Assembly: GCF_030053135.1 (NCBI RefSeq)
Contig: NZ_CP125649.1
Span: 124,001-188,000 of the forward strand
Length of the DNA stretch: 64,000 bases
Reading direction: 5' to 3'
Origin: Rhizobium sp. BT04
Lineage (GTDB): Bacteria > Pseudomonadota > Alphaproteobacteria > Rhizobiales > Rhizobiaceae
Of this stretch, positions 46,006 to 55,073 are shown piece after piece; within the stretch, counting starts at the first letter, position 1, and every line of letters starts with the position of its first letter. A program made the translations under genes and the position numbers. Below the pieces are notes generated by a model. The model saw nothing but the letters and a program-made list of their open reading frames with translations, was not told where the DNA came from and made no database searches.

Positions 46006-47157
46006 ATGCGCTCGTCTGTTTTCATTTCCTGCCTGATTTCATTGGCCGCGCTAATCGCAAGCCCCAGTCACGCAGCGATCAGATTTGCCCACGTGAAAGC
46101 GGCGAACAACGACATCTTGTTGATTCAAGGAACGTTCGAGCCCAGCGATCTTCCTGATAAGCTCGAAGCCGAAATCAAGAACAGCGCTCCGAAATTCATC
46201 GCGTTCAATTCGCCGGGCGGTGATACAGATGCCGCGATCGGATATGGCCGGGCTATTCGTCGGATGAAGATTTCGACGCTGCAAGTTTCGGGTTCGAAGT
46301 GCGAGTCTGCATGCTTACTCGCTTTTGCCGGTGGAGTGCGGCGTTATGCGGAAGACGCCTCGATGCTCGTTGATCGAACACTTCTCTCGCCGGGAAGCTC
46401 GGGCCTGCAAACCGGAACCGAAAGATACAAGGCCTACCTTGCGGACATGGGCCTCGACCCCACCTTGTTCACGTTTGTCACCAGTCTGGCCGACGGTGAT
46501 CGACGGGTGCTGTCGCTGATCGACATGGCTGGCTTTGGTCTCGTGACGGGGCAGCCTACCCCCTATGTGGCACCGACGGCGGAAGAAACTGCCGTATCCA
46601 ACGAGGCGCCCTCGACAGCATTGAACGGAGCCGCGCTCCAGTTTTTCCTGGAAACACAGCGGACCTGGTCGACGAACGAAGGAATGTCCTTCCTCGCGAA
46701 CAATTACGGAGATTCCGTTGTCTATTACGGCTCCCCGCGCTCGAAGGCGGACGTCCTAAATGAGAAGCAACAGTTCGCTGAACGGTGGCCTGTGCGCATT
46801 TATGCCGTGCGGTCTGGCACAGCACACGCAGCATGCTTTGATATCTGTACCGTCGTCGCTGTGGTCGATTGGTATACCTACAGCCCCTCACGTAAAAAAT
46901 CCTCCTCTGGCGCGGTGATGACATGGGACCCCGCGACCCACAAAATTCTGGCGGAGAACGGTAAGATCACGACCAAGGATAATTCGGTAGCTGGACCAGA
47001 TCGGATTATTCGTCGCTGGCTGACCGACAACGCTGCGTGCTCGTTGTCCTACGCGGAGGACGCTTGTAATTCACAAGCACTGCTTCTTACGGAATTGACC
47101 AACAGCGGCTGGTGCCGCAGACTCGACGCGACTTGGGGGCCGTGCACTCCTCAATAA
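46006..47157 (+). CDS. Secreted ClpP-like (COG3904-type) protein, fifth gene of the Hxs operon
   Basis: 383 residues with a signal peptide (cleaved near SPSHA). The first half has the periplasmic ClpP/Clp-like fold: FIAFNSPGGDTDAAIGYGRA near 65-82 and KCESACLLAFAGGVRRYAED near 97-115, with Ser in ESAC at the nucleophile position. The second half has an NTF2-like look (GMSFLANNYGDSVVYYGSPR). GGGAGGGAG precedes ATG 46006, only 24 bases after hxsA, so likely co-transcribed. It ends in a 7-bp tail-to-tail overlap with the next gene. Confidence 0.65.
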   Translation: MRSSVFISCLISLAALIASPSHAAIRFAHVKAANNDILLIQGTFEPSDLPDKLEAEIKNSAPKFIAFNSPGGDTDAAIGYGRAIRRMKISTLQVSGSKCESACLLAFAGGVRRYAEDASMLVDRTLLSPGSSGLQTGTERYKAYLADMGLDPTLFTFVTSLADGDRRVLSLIDMAGFGLVTGQPTPYVAPTAEETAVSNEAPSTALNGAALQFFLETQRTWSTNEGMSFLANNYGDSVVYYGSPRSKADVLNEKQQFAERWPVRIYAVRSGTAHAACFDICTVVAVVDWYTYSPSRKKSSSGAVMTWDPATHKILAENGKITTKDNSVAGPDRIIRRWLTDNAACSLSYAEDACNSQALLLTELTNSGWCRRLDATWGPCTPQ

Positions 47158-49064
47158 GTCCGACCACCGGACTGGAAGGTGTTTTGCACCTTGGGCGTGG
47201 TTGTTTGGCGCGAAACTGGCCGTTGACCAAGCAGTTCCTTCGGTACCCATCCCATCACTGACGGACCACCAGAGACATGGACCCATCCGCTTTCCGTCTC
47301 AAGGATGGCGAGCAATGCATTCTGGCCGACTGCGCCGACCGGAATGTATTTTGCACCGGGTCCATCCCTCAGTTGGAAGGGCTGCTTCATGTAGGCAAAC
47401 TTTGGCTCCGGTGGGGCGATGTAAGGCAGGGCAGGCGGCTCTGATGCCGCGTCTAATGTAGACGCCGCGGGCGCAGTCGCGGCTGCCGTAAGCCCCTCGA
47501 AGATCGTAGAATCGGGTGTCGGCTCCTGATCAGCCCCAAGGGAGGCAGGTGTCGAAAATGCCGGATCATTTACTGTTGCCGTAGCGTCAATGTTCGGTGC
47601 CTGGACTACGACTGCCGGCTTACCGGTTTCCGAAGCAGAGGCAGAAGGGGTTGTGGGAGGGGTCACCATCGTCGATGGTGATGGTGACCCTTGTGCTGAA
47701 CCGGCAGCAGAGGACGCGGGCCTTCCCAGCGTTGACGATGACGATGCGATTTGCCCTGAACCGGTGGGAACAGCGCCCTGCGTTGTGACGGGCCTAGTCG
47801 ATTTCTCCGCGTTTTGGAGTGCGGCGATAGCAATAGGAAGTCCAAAGATGCCCCCAATGATGAGGGCTATAGCAGGCACACCGGGCTTTCGTCTCTGTTC
47901 ATCCGGCAGATGCGAACTTGGTGCCACTGGTGGCGATACCGACGTCGCGGTCGGTGGGATCGCCTTCAGGGCTTGTGCAGCCTCCATCTTTGCCTTCGCT
48001 AAAGCTTGGAGAGCGGCGACGAAACTCGCCAGCTTTCCCACTTGCGAAAATTCCAGTACCTCGTTGAGACCGCTGTCGCTTTTCAGATGAAGGGTATCGT
48101 ACAGACAGACAGGCAGCTGGCGGTTATTCCGAAAACGCCGATCAGGCCCGCCACTCTTGTTGGGGTGCTGCCAAGTGCGGTCGACGACCTCCGCGTCATG
48201 AGGGACATGACCATCTTCGATAAACCGTGACGCCTGCCAGCGAGCGCGGAGATCAGAATATGACATTGCACCGAAGCGCGAATTGTGGGCGACCAAAGCA
48301 ACGTCTGGCATGAAATAAATGATCTGCTTGCCGACATGTATCGAGGGCGGTGTGATGTTGCTCTTGATAACCTTCGGCAAAGCGTAGACGAGCTTCGTGG
48401 CGGTTCGCTTCACCAGGTGAGATGCGCCTGCATTTCGTTTCCAGGTCGTTAGATCGTTGATCGCACCGCCAGCCTCGATATGCCATTTCCCGGCACAAGA
48501 GCTCAAATTGTCGAACGCCGCGATCGTTTCCTTGTACGCCTGCTCGACCGGGCCATCGATATCATAGAAGAGAACTGTCGACCGGCGGTACGAGTCGAAC
48601 CACGACCCCACCGCCCAGGCGGGAAGGGTCGCGATCAGGACCCAAATCCCCACTGGCGGCGCTTTCGCCAGCACAAGGATGCCGAGGAGGGCCGTGAGCC
48701 ATCCGAAAAGAGCCGACAACCGCCATTGATTGGCCTTCGCGTTGATTTCGTCCAACACTTCGCCGAAGTTCTCGTCGCGCATCAACAAGACGTCGCCGGA
48801 CTCGAACTCGATCATGTTGACCGCAGGTACTTCAAAAGTGACCTGAGCGGGCGGTGGCTCGCTCACAGCCCGCTGTCGACGTTGGCCAGCATTGCCAAGT
48901 GACGTTCGATAATATAGTCCGCCTCGTCCGGCATGGATATAGTGGCCCCGAGATCCGGTACCGACCCTTAAGCCCTTCGCGCCGACAGAGACGCCGATAC
49001 CTCCTTGGGAAAAATTAAACCGGAATGGTCCCGCCTTGACTGACTTGCGTATGTAGAATGGCAC
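47151..49064 (-). CDS. DUF4236 and C-terminal SH3-domain membrane protein
   Basis: 637 residues. The N-terminal DUF4236 (FYIRKSVKAGPFRFNFSQGG, then GVSVGAKGLRVGTGSRG) covers about 1-55; two hydrophobic helices near 115-160; one helix near 390-410; a long Pro/Ser/Ala/Thr-rich linker; and a bacterial SH3 domain (RDGPGAKYIPVGAVGQNALL, WVHVSG) near 570-620. This suggests a cytoplasmic sensor tied to an extracytoplasmic SH3 that binds wall or peptide. GTG 49064 start; opposite orientation to hxsA's operon. Any link to it is inference. Confidence 0.62.
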   Translation of the reverse strand: MPFYIRKSVKAGPFRFNFSQGGIGVSVGAKGLRVGTGSRGHYIHAGRGGLYYRTSLGNAGQRRQRAVSEPPPAQVTFEVPAVNMIEFESGDVLLMRDENFGEVLDEINAKANQWRLSALFGWLTALLGILVLAKAPPVGIWVLIATLPAWAVGSWFDSYRRSTVLFYDIDGPVEQAYKETIAAFDNLSSCAGKWHIEAGGAINDLTTWKRNAGASHLVKRTATKLVYALPKVIKSNITPPSIHVGKQIIYFMPDVALVAHNSRFGAMSYSDLRARWQASRFIEDGHVPHDAEVVDRTWQHPNKSGGPDRRFRNNRQLPVCLYDTLHLKSDSGLNEVLEFSQVGKLASFVAALQALAKAKMEAAQALKAIPPTATSVSPPVAPSSHLPDEQRRKPGVPAIALIIGGIFGLPIAIAALQNAEKSTRPVTTQGAVPTGSGQIASSSSTLGRPASSAAGSAQGSPSPSTMVTPPTTPSASASETGKPAVVVQAPNIDATATVNDPAFSTPASLGADQEPTPDSTIFEGLTAAATAPAASTLDAASEPPALPYIAPPEPKFAYMKQPFQLRDGPGAKYIPVGAVGQNALLAILETESGWVHVSGGPSVMGWVPKELLGQRPVSRQTTTPKVQNTFQSGGRTY

Positions 49065-49424
49065 CCCATGCCCCCCAGTCCCATTGCAACGTGGATGTTA
49101 CACAGATTCCTGGCTGCAACGAAGAATTTTGTGACTTGGCTTTTCGGGTCCGGCCCCGATCGATAGCCGCCAACAGCTCATAACGGCAAGGCAGTTCAAT
49201 TCTACAAAAATTAACATCGCAGCCTGATGTGCCGGTTCGCACACATCATCGTTTTCCAAGGAACTATCCTAAGGGCAAGGTGGTCGGGATCGAGCTTCTG
49301 ATCGACGAAGTCGGCAGCCGCGCGGGACGGTGACCGTGGAATTCATCGCGCGGGGGTATGTCGACAACAACAGCCGCTTGCTGATAGGTTACGCGGGAAC
49401 GAGCGATGCCAGCTCGTACATGAT
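49065..49424 (+). pseudogene. Gene remnant broken by the IS21 insertion
   Basis: No intact gene. At 49250-49329 a frame reads PKGKVVGIELLIDEVGSRAG then stops; a shifted frame from 49330 continues as VTVEFIARGYVDNNSRLLIG and runs into the IS. Removing the IS and one TSD copy would join it to ...YMIRRMFRSDHRQVNSV and a stop after the IS. It looks like a degraded gene of unknown type. The left part, 49065-49249, shows nothing. Confidence 0.4.
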
Positions 49425-49551
49425 TGCCGATTCCGATGAAGCCGCCCCTTTGTTCCGAGATGATTGCGCCCCGGGATTCCGGGATGATCTCGCCCCCCTG
49501 AGGCTGGGGTCCTGCTGGCAGTGATTGTTGTCAGTTCATTCGTGTAGCGAG

Positions 49552-50289
49552 TCAAGATTTCCGGCGCTGATTTCGCCGCAAGCTTTCCCCGGATAGGTCT
49601 ATGCGATGGGCGTTGTGAACGAGGCGATCGAGGATGGCATCGGCGTAGGTTGGGTTGCCGATGATCTCATGCCAGGCTGATACCGGAAGCTGACTGGTAA
49701 TGATTGTCGAGCGGCGGCCGTAGCGATCCTCGAGGATCTCCAGAAGGTCGTGGCGAGCCTGCTCGTTGAGCGGTTCCAGACCCCAGTCATCGAGGATCAA
49801 GAGCTGGACGTGCCCGAGGGTTCGCTGCAGCCTTGCATAGCGGCCATCGCCGTGAGCGAGAGCAAGATTGGCAAACAGCCGCGGCACGCGCTGATAGAGA
49901 ACCGAGCGATCATCGCGGCAAGCCTTGTGCCCGAGCGCACAGGCCAACCAGCTTTTTCCGACGCCAGATGGCCCGCAGATCGCGAGGTTGTCGTGGGCAT
50001 CGATCCAGTCGCCGCCGATCAGCTTCATGAACAGCGCCCGATCGAGACCGCGCTCGCTGCGGTAATCGACATCCTCAGGCACAGCATGGTGGCGCAGTTT
50101 GGCAAACCGCAGACGGGCGGCAAGCTTGCGATCGTGGCGCGAGCTCCATTCTCGTTCGAGCAGCAGCCCGAGCCATTCGGCATGGGAGAGTTGTTCGCTC
50201 TCGCCGTTGCTGATCAGTTCGTTGAACGCCTTGGCCATGCCGGTCAGGCCCATGGCATTCAATTTATCAAGGGTGGGATGTGCAAGCAT
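49552..50289 (-). CDS. istB: IS21 helper ATPase IstB
   Basis: 245 residues; AAA+ with Walker A ICGPSGVGKSWLACALGH near 102 and Walker B LLILDDWGLE near 160. Loads and stimulates the IstA transposase. ATG 50289 is 11 bases after the istA stop. Confidence 0.94.
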   Translation of the reverse strand: MLAHPTLDKLNAMGLTGMAKAFNELISNGESEQLSHAEWLGLLLEREWSSRHDRKLAARLRFAKLRHHAVPEDVDYRSERGLDRALFMKLIGGDWIDAHDNLAICGPSGVGKSWLACALGHKACRDDRSVLYQRVPRLFANLALAHGDGRYARLQRTLGHVQLLILDDWGLEPLNEQARHDLLEILEDRYGRRSTIITSQLPVSAWHEIIGNPTYADAILDRLVHNAHRIDLSGESLRRNQRRKS

Positions 50290-50300
50290 ATGTCGTCTCC

Positions 50301-51848
50301 TCAGTGGTAATAGCGGGGGCCGCGGATGTTGGAGTGATTGATCGGCTCGGGTGATGCTGTGCTTGATGACGAAGATCGGTCGAGGTGATTGTCGAGAATG
50401 GAGCGCACCGATCCATAGGTTCGAGCGCCGATTTCCAATGCTCGGCCGCAGGCCGCGTTGACCCTCTCGCGTTCGAATGCTTTGACGAGGCGGATAATGC
50501 CCAGGCAGGCTCTGTAGCCCTGTTCCGGATGCGGCCGATCAGCGAGAATACGCTCGCAGAGCAATGCAACGTCCGATCCGATTGCCGACGCCTCGCGGCT
50601 AATGCGCTCTATCGTCCAGTCGGCAAAGCGGCGATGGGATGATGGCATGTGCTCGGGAGTTGTCGTGTGCTTGCCATTGCCGCTCGAACGCCGGTGGGCG
50701 GCAATCCGCTCGCCCTTGTAGAAGATCTCGATGGTATTGGCGGTGATGCGTGCCTCGACTTGCTCACGGGCAAAACGATAGGGCACGGAGTAATAGTGCT
50801 TGTCGATATCGACATGATAATCGAGCCCAGCCCGGCGTATCTTCCATTCAGCAAAGACGTATCGTTCGACGGCAAGCGGCCGCAGGGCCGGATAGTCGAT
50901 CTCTTCAAACAACTGTCGCCTTGTGCGCCCGACACGACGCAGAACACGGGTGTCGTTGAGATCGGCGAGCAATTCCATGATTGCCGCATTGACGTCGGCA
51001 AGGCTGTAGAAGACGCGGTGGCGCATTCGGCCAAGCAACCAGCGCTCGACAATGCGAACCGCTGCCTCCACTTTCGCCTTGTCCCGCGGCCGGCGTGGTC
51101 GCGTCGGAAGAACAGAGCTTCCGTAGTGAGCTGCCATCCCGGCATAGGTGCGATTGACCTGCGGATCAAAATGGCAGGCCTTGATCACGGCCACTTTGGC
51201 GTTGTCAGGGACAAGCAATGCCGGCACGCCACCAAACGCCTCAAGCGCCAGCAGGTGGCACTCAATCCAGTCGGGAAGTGTTTCGCTCCAGCGGGCGTGT
51301 GCAAATGACAGGCTCGATGCCCCCAACACCGCAACGAACAGATGCGCCTGTCGCGTCTTTCCCGACAATCTGTCGACGACCACCGTCACTGTGTCGCCGG
51401 CATAATCGACGAACAGCTTTTCGCCAGCCGCATGATCCTGGCGCATCGTCACCGGCAGCTTCACCGCCCAAGCGCGATACAAATCACAGTAGCGGCTGTA
51501 GCGATATCCATCGGGATGAAGGCCGATATACTCGTCCCAGAGGATCTGCAGCGTCACATGCTTGCGCTTCAGCTCCCGGTGAACATGCGCCCAATCCGGC
51601 TCGACACTGCGACGGTGACCGGTCTTCGTGCCGGCAGCCTTATAGAGAGCCGCCTCCAACACCGCATCGCTGACATCGTCGCCCAAAGGCCTGGAAAGTC
51701 CGGCACGCTCCAAACGGCGCAACGTCTCGCGCACCGTCGAGGGCGCCGTACCAACGCGCACCGCAATCGACTTGTGGCCAAGGCCTTCCTCAAATCTGTA
51801 TCTCAGAATCTCGCGGACACGCCGCATCTTTAGTCTCTCCGCTGGCAT
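50301..51848 (-). CDS. istA: IS21 transposase IstA
   Basis: 515 residues: N-terminal HTH (HKSIAVRVGTAPSTVRETLR), then the DDE integrase core with D in KLFVDYAGDTVTV, D in LVPDNAKVAVIK and E in KAKVEAAVRIVERW. C-terminal Mu-type beta barrel. Full length. Confidence 0.94.
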   Translation of the reverse strand: MPAERLKMRRVREILRYRFEEGLGHKSIAVRVGTAPSTVRETLRRLERAGLSRPLGDDVSDAVLEAALYKAAGTKTGHRRSVEPDWAHVHRELKRKHVTLQILWDEYIGLHPDGYRYSRYCDLYRAWAVKLPVTMRQDHAAGEKLFVDYAGDTVTVVVDRLSGKTRQAHLFVAVLGASSLSFAHARWSETLPDWIECHLLALEAFGGVPALLVPDNAKVAVIKACHFDPQVNRTYAGMAAHYGSSVLPTRPRRPRDKAKVEAAVRIVERWLLGRMRHRVFYSLADVNAAIMELLADLNDTRVLRRVGRTRRQLFEEIDYPALRPLAVERYVFAEWKIRRAGLDYHVDIDKHYYSVPYRFAREQVEARITANTIEIFYKGERIAAHRRSSGNGKHTTTPEHMPSSHRRFADWTIERISREASAIGSDVALLCERILADRPHPEQGYRACLGIIRLVKAFERERVNAACGRALEIGARTYGSVRSILDNHLDRSSSSSTASPEPINHSNIRGPRYYH

Positions 51849-52157
51849 CGCGTTCCTTCCTCTCGAGCAACTGAAAGGAAGAACGTCTCACCAGCAGGAC
51901 ACCCCGACAAACAGCCCCAATCAGGGGGCGGCATCATCTCGGAACAAGGGGGCGGTTAATTCTCGGAATTGGGGGGCGGCATCATTTCGGAATGCGGGGG
52001 CGGATTGCCTCGGAATCTGCATACATGATTCGACGAATGTTTCGTTCAGACCACCGTCAGGTTAATTCGGTTTAACGAAAAATTCCTTGCAACAAATCAT
52101 GGGGTACGATAGTTATTCGGCCGGGCCTGGCCCACGAGATCGCCTTTGCGGTCGCCC

Positions 52158-52188
52158 AAAAGCCTCGATGGAAACATCGGAGGCTTTT
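52158..52188. terminator. Bidirectional terminator after the DUF3800 gene
   Basis: AAAAGCCTCGATG/CATCGGAGGCTTTTT with GAAA loop and one bulge; A/T runs on both sides. It lies just after the IS and the stop of the DUF3800 gene. Confidence 0.75.
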
Positions 52189-52195
52189 TGAGTTT

Positions 52196-53080
52196 TTAGG
52201 TCTTCCGCTCGATATTCTCAAAGCAGCTATATTTGGATCCGAGCATCGGCCGCTCGTCTTCCTTAATACGGCAGTCAATCAGCTTTCCATCGCCGATCAG
52301 GCGCTGGTAAGGACGATTGCTGGCATGATAGCCGCCCATGCAGATCGGCCAAAGATACAGATCCGCCAGTTGTGCCATCGGTGAAGTCTTCCGCTTGGTC
52401 TTGAACTCGTAGAGCGCCTGGGTAAACCGCTCGGGGGTCAAGGGGCCATACTTATCGGAATTGTCCTTAGCGAACGGCATTCCCTCCGCCTTTAGAGCCT
52501 TGTAATAGCCCTCTAGGTCCGCATCTTCGGCCTTGTTGCAGCGCTCAGGATGCACGCGCAGCTTCATGCCTTGGGCGATAGCGTATTTCGCGGCGCGTTC
52601 GACGACGACAGTGAAGGCGGTTTTGCAGAGCATCCAAGGATTCTGCTTGTACTGCTCGAGGTATCGTCCACAGTATCCGGGACGGTCGACAGTGCACGCG
52701 ATACCCACCACGGGCGCCTCTCGCATTAGAATGTAAAGTTCTTCGTAGAATGCTCCCAGCTTGTCCTTCTCCCAGCCCCGCAGGAAATCGAAGTTCTCGT
52801 TCTGCGATCTGATTTCCGACGAGTGCAAGGGCGCCGTGATTTCCCATTTCTCGCAGAACTTTGCGTGAAGATCTCGGGCGTTGTCCTCTTCGTCACTTCG
52901 AACCAGGATTCCACCGAGTGCGAACCAGTCATACCCGTGCGCCGCTTTCTTCCCGACCTTGTGGGTGGGATGTCTAGTTCCGGAATCGTCGAGGTAGAGG
53001 TTCAAGGTGACAGGCAAAGCAATCTCTCGTGGCAGTCCATAGGATTCGTTCAACTCGACTACTAATACCCGCAAATACAT
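52196..53080 (-). CDS. DUF3800 family protein
   Basis: 294 residues. NLYLDDSGTR near 27 is the opening acidic motif of DUF3800 (RNase H-like fold), and AQLADLYLWPICMGGYHASN supplies the later conserved Asp near 255-275. The family is often found in mobile and defence regions; nuclease activity is suspected but unproven. ATG 53080 lacks a strong site, so the true start may be a little further in. First gene of the 52-59 kb island after the IS. Confidence 0.75.
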   Translation of the reverse strand: MYLRVLVVELNESYGLPREIALPVTLNLYLDDSGTRHPTHKVGKKAAHGYDWFALGGILVRSDEEDNARDLHAKFCEKWEITAPLHSSEIRSQNENFDFLRGWEKDKLGAFYEELYILMREAPVVGIACTVDRPGYCGRYLEQYKQNPWMLCKTAFTVVVERAAKYAIAQGMKLRVHPERCNKAEDADLEGYYKALKAEGMPFAKDNSDKYGPLTPERFTQALYEFKTKRKTSPMAQLADLYLWPICMGGYHASNRPYQRLIGDGKLIDCRIKEDERPMLGSKYSCFENIERKT

Positions 53081-53173
53081 AATTTTTGCTCACTACCATC
53101 CACCTTGATGTCGCTTAGCACCTGCTCAAGCTTGCGGCGGTTGGTGAGGAATATCGCACGAAGCTGGGGGCAG

Positions 53174-53353
53174 TCAGGCGGCTGATTCAATCCTGACGAA
53201 GGCGGTCGGCAGAATGGTCAAGAACAGCAGCCAGTGGTACGTCAGCTTTCCATATACATCGGCCACGTCGGCTTCGATCAATGAACTGGTCTCCCGGATA
53301 CAAATCAGGTGGTTGCCATCGTAGGCTAGATAAAAATGTGCGGAATCCAGATC
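53174..53353 (-). pseudogene. Remnant reading frame without start
   Basis: 59 codons ending ...TILPTAFVRIESAA read like real protein (DLDSAHFYLAYDGNHLICIR at the start), but there is an in-frame stop immediately before and no start codon. Probably the tail of a lost gene. 53081-53173 and 53354-53439 are otherwise empty. Confidence 0.45.
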
Positions 53354-53439
53354 TCATTGCGCCGTCAGATCAGCCGGCGTTGCAGCGCGACCTTGCTCCA
53401 ATTAACCCGATCGGTGAGAAAATGAGTTTCCTAGCCTTT

Positions 53440-53715
53440 TCACTTAGGACATAGGGCTTCGATGATCGCGGGGAGATATTTCCGCACCTGGTCGCGGTCG
53501 CTCTCCTTCTCATTCTCGGACAGCTCCGCATATGGCGTCGCGATCTGACGATCCCACTGCGCGACAAGGTCGGCAGGTATTAGCAGACTTCCATCGGTCT
53601 GCCGGATTCCCTTAGCATGCATGTACTTCTGCCAGTGCGACCAGCGCTCGTGTTCGATATGCGCTAGGCCTTCCAAAGTGCGCTGCAGGGCCTCTTCAAT
53701 TTCTTTCCGTTTCAT
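53440..53715 (-). CDS. RyR-like domain protein
   Basis: 91 residues: LAHIEHERWSHWQKYMHAKG near 17-36 and ATPYAELSENEKESDRDQVR near 60-80 match the HExW...L..Y..L...K..DR pattern of RyR domains. Known: bacterial RyR domains recur in predicted nucleotide-dependent conflict systems. It starts 8 bases after the caspase stop and on the same strand, so the three genes TIR, caspase and RyR form one unit. Ligand-sensing role is inferred. Confidence 0.65.
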   Translation of the reverse strand: MKRKEIEEALQRTLEGLAHIEHERWSHWQKYMHAKGIRQTDGSLLIPADLVAQWDRQIATPYAELSENEKESDRDQVRKYLPAIIEALCPK

Positions 53716-53722
53716 CAGCCGT

Positions 53723-54701
53723 CTATATCAGATCCTTCGCCGCCAGCCGCCTGTAGTGCTCTCCGAGGGCAGTCAGTCGAACAGTCTTCGACTCCATGGC
53801 GGCATGCCACATGTGCGGAGCTCCCTCGGGGACCAGCAAGCCGACGCGGTTGTACTTCTGCAGGATAGCAAAGATGGCGTTGTGATCCGGATCGGGAGCG
53901 GGAATGCCTCGTGGATCGGTCGCCCACGTGTCCGGCCGCTCCGGCTCGTAGGTGGGGTCAAGGTGCATCTGGTACCCAGCCGACGGGAAGAATTCGGAAA
54001 TCCTCCGCAGCTCGCCGAGCTCAAGCGGCGGCCGAACCTTCCGCAGAGACACGAAGCGCTTCACGTTGGTTTTGAAAACAGGGCGTTGTGCCCATGGCCC
54101 GAGTGACTGATCGACATGAGCGTACACGCCGCCAGGGGTGACTTCACCAATCAGGTTGGCTGCAGCCCCGCCAAGCGCGTCTACCAGAAGGGAAGTGAAG
54201 ACCCCGGCACCGTTCTCCTCGCTGGCATACTGCTCGTCGGTGGAGGCTGTGAGAATGCTGACGCCATCGCTGATCTCCGCAACCTTCTGCTGAAGCGCGC
54301 TCCCTCCAGCTACGCCGCTATGGCAACTGTCGAGGATGATGACACGGTTGGCGATCTTAGAATTGTTGGCCATCGTCATGATCTCCGCCAGCGAGACGCC
54401 GTCGTTGCCGGTCTTCACCTCGGACGAGCAGAGATAGCCGCCCGTCGCCTCGACGTGCCCGTGACCCGCGAAGTAGAGCAGCGAGACCTCGCCATCTCCA
54501 TCGAAAAGCTCCTTGATCGCGCTCCGAAGCTCTTCCCTCGGAACCATGTCATTTGGGCCGGTGCCTGTGATATGGCGGACGCCGAAATTCACCGATCCGT
54601 CAGCATGGCGGGGATTTGACCGCGAAGGAATCGTTCACACACCCATAGAGCGGCGACACATTATCGTAGTAGTCAATGCCGACGACGAGAGCTTTGCGCA
54701 T
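53723..54701 (-). pseudogene. Caspase-like (C14) protease gene, frameshifted near the 5' end
   Basis: The frame from ATG 54701 reads [20 protein letters not shown] ...NDSFAVKS, then is broken near 54607-54613; the next frame resumes at [16 protein letters not shown] and is open to 53723. The body has both catalytic residues: His in LLYFAGHGH and Cys in [10 protein letters not shown]. The C-terminal 120 residues include a winged-helix-like region ([20 protein letters not shown]). An intact frame downstream of the break starts near 54592 (289 aa) and retains both catalytic residues, so residual function is possible. ATG 54701 follows directly on the TIR stop (TAAATG). Confidence 0.7.
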
Positions 54702-55073
54702 TTAGAGGCTATCGATCCAGTTCGCGATATTGTCCCAAGTCCAGACCATGGTATTTAGGCCTTCGATCTTGGTGCGGTCGTCCTTGTAGCACCACATCCC
54801 GCGCACCAGCTTTCCCTCTTCCCTTGCGCACTTGATCTCCCACTTCTGACCACTCGACTTGAGTGAGTTCTCACTGACGAGAACAAGCACGCCGTCTGAC
54901 CGCCTGATGCGGGTTCGCACGCGCGCTTTCCAATCCTCATCGTAAGCTTCCTTCACCGACATATCCACGTATTCGAATGGGGAGCGGGTATTGAGTGACT
55001 GACCCTTGAGGTAGTCGCGGCAACGAACGTCTTCGATCGCAAATGCTACAAAAACAACTTTCTTGTCGGCCAT
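54702..55073 (-). CDS. TIR-like (MTH538/DUF1863) protein
   Basis: 123 residues: KKVVFVAFAIEDVRCRDYLK, SPFEYVDMSVKEAYDEDWKA and RIRRSDGVLVLVSENSLKSS are the MTH538 TIR-like pattern, the same group as ThsB of Thoeris. ThsB-type proteins make NAD-derived signals. No ThsA or SIR2 gene is present; instead a caspase and a RyR gene follow directly. ATG 55073 is chosen (GGAAGG upstream); longer upstream frame is low-complexity. Confidence 0.75.
   Translation of the reverse strand: MADKKVVFVAFAIEDVRCRDYLKGQSLNTRSPFEYVDMSVKEAYDEDWKARVRTRIRRSDGVLVLVSENSLKSSGQKWEIKCAREEGKLVRGMWCYKDDRTKIEGLNTMVWTWDNIANWIDSL

Larger units (their letters stand above)
49425..52021 (-). mobile_element. IS21-family insertion sequence, complete
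   Basis: Ends TGCCGATTCCGA... and ...CGGAATCTGCA (IS21-type TG...CA) and carries istA and istB. Multiple repeat units of the form GGGGGCGG(N)CATCATCTCGG lie inside both ends. Flanked by an exact 8-bp direct repeat TACATGAT at 49417-49424 and 52022-52029, the target duplication. Length 2597 bp. It looks intact and recent. Confidence 0.88.

Noticed and set aside
52060..52160. Possible tRNA between the IS and DUF3800
   Set aside because: No cloverleaf, T-loop or anticodon arm could be built; only the terminator hairpin is convincing.
54702..55073. Thoeris system
   Set aside because: The TIR-like protein is ThsB-type, but no ThsA (SIR2 or TM effector) gene is in the window.
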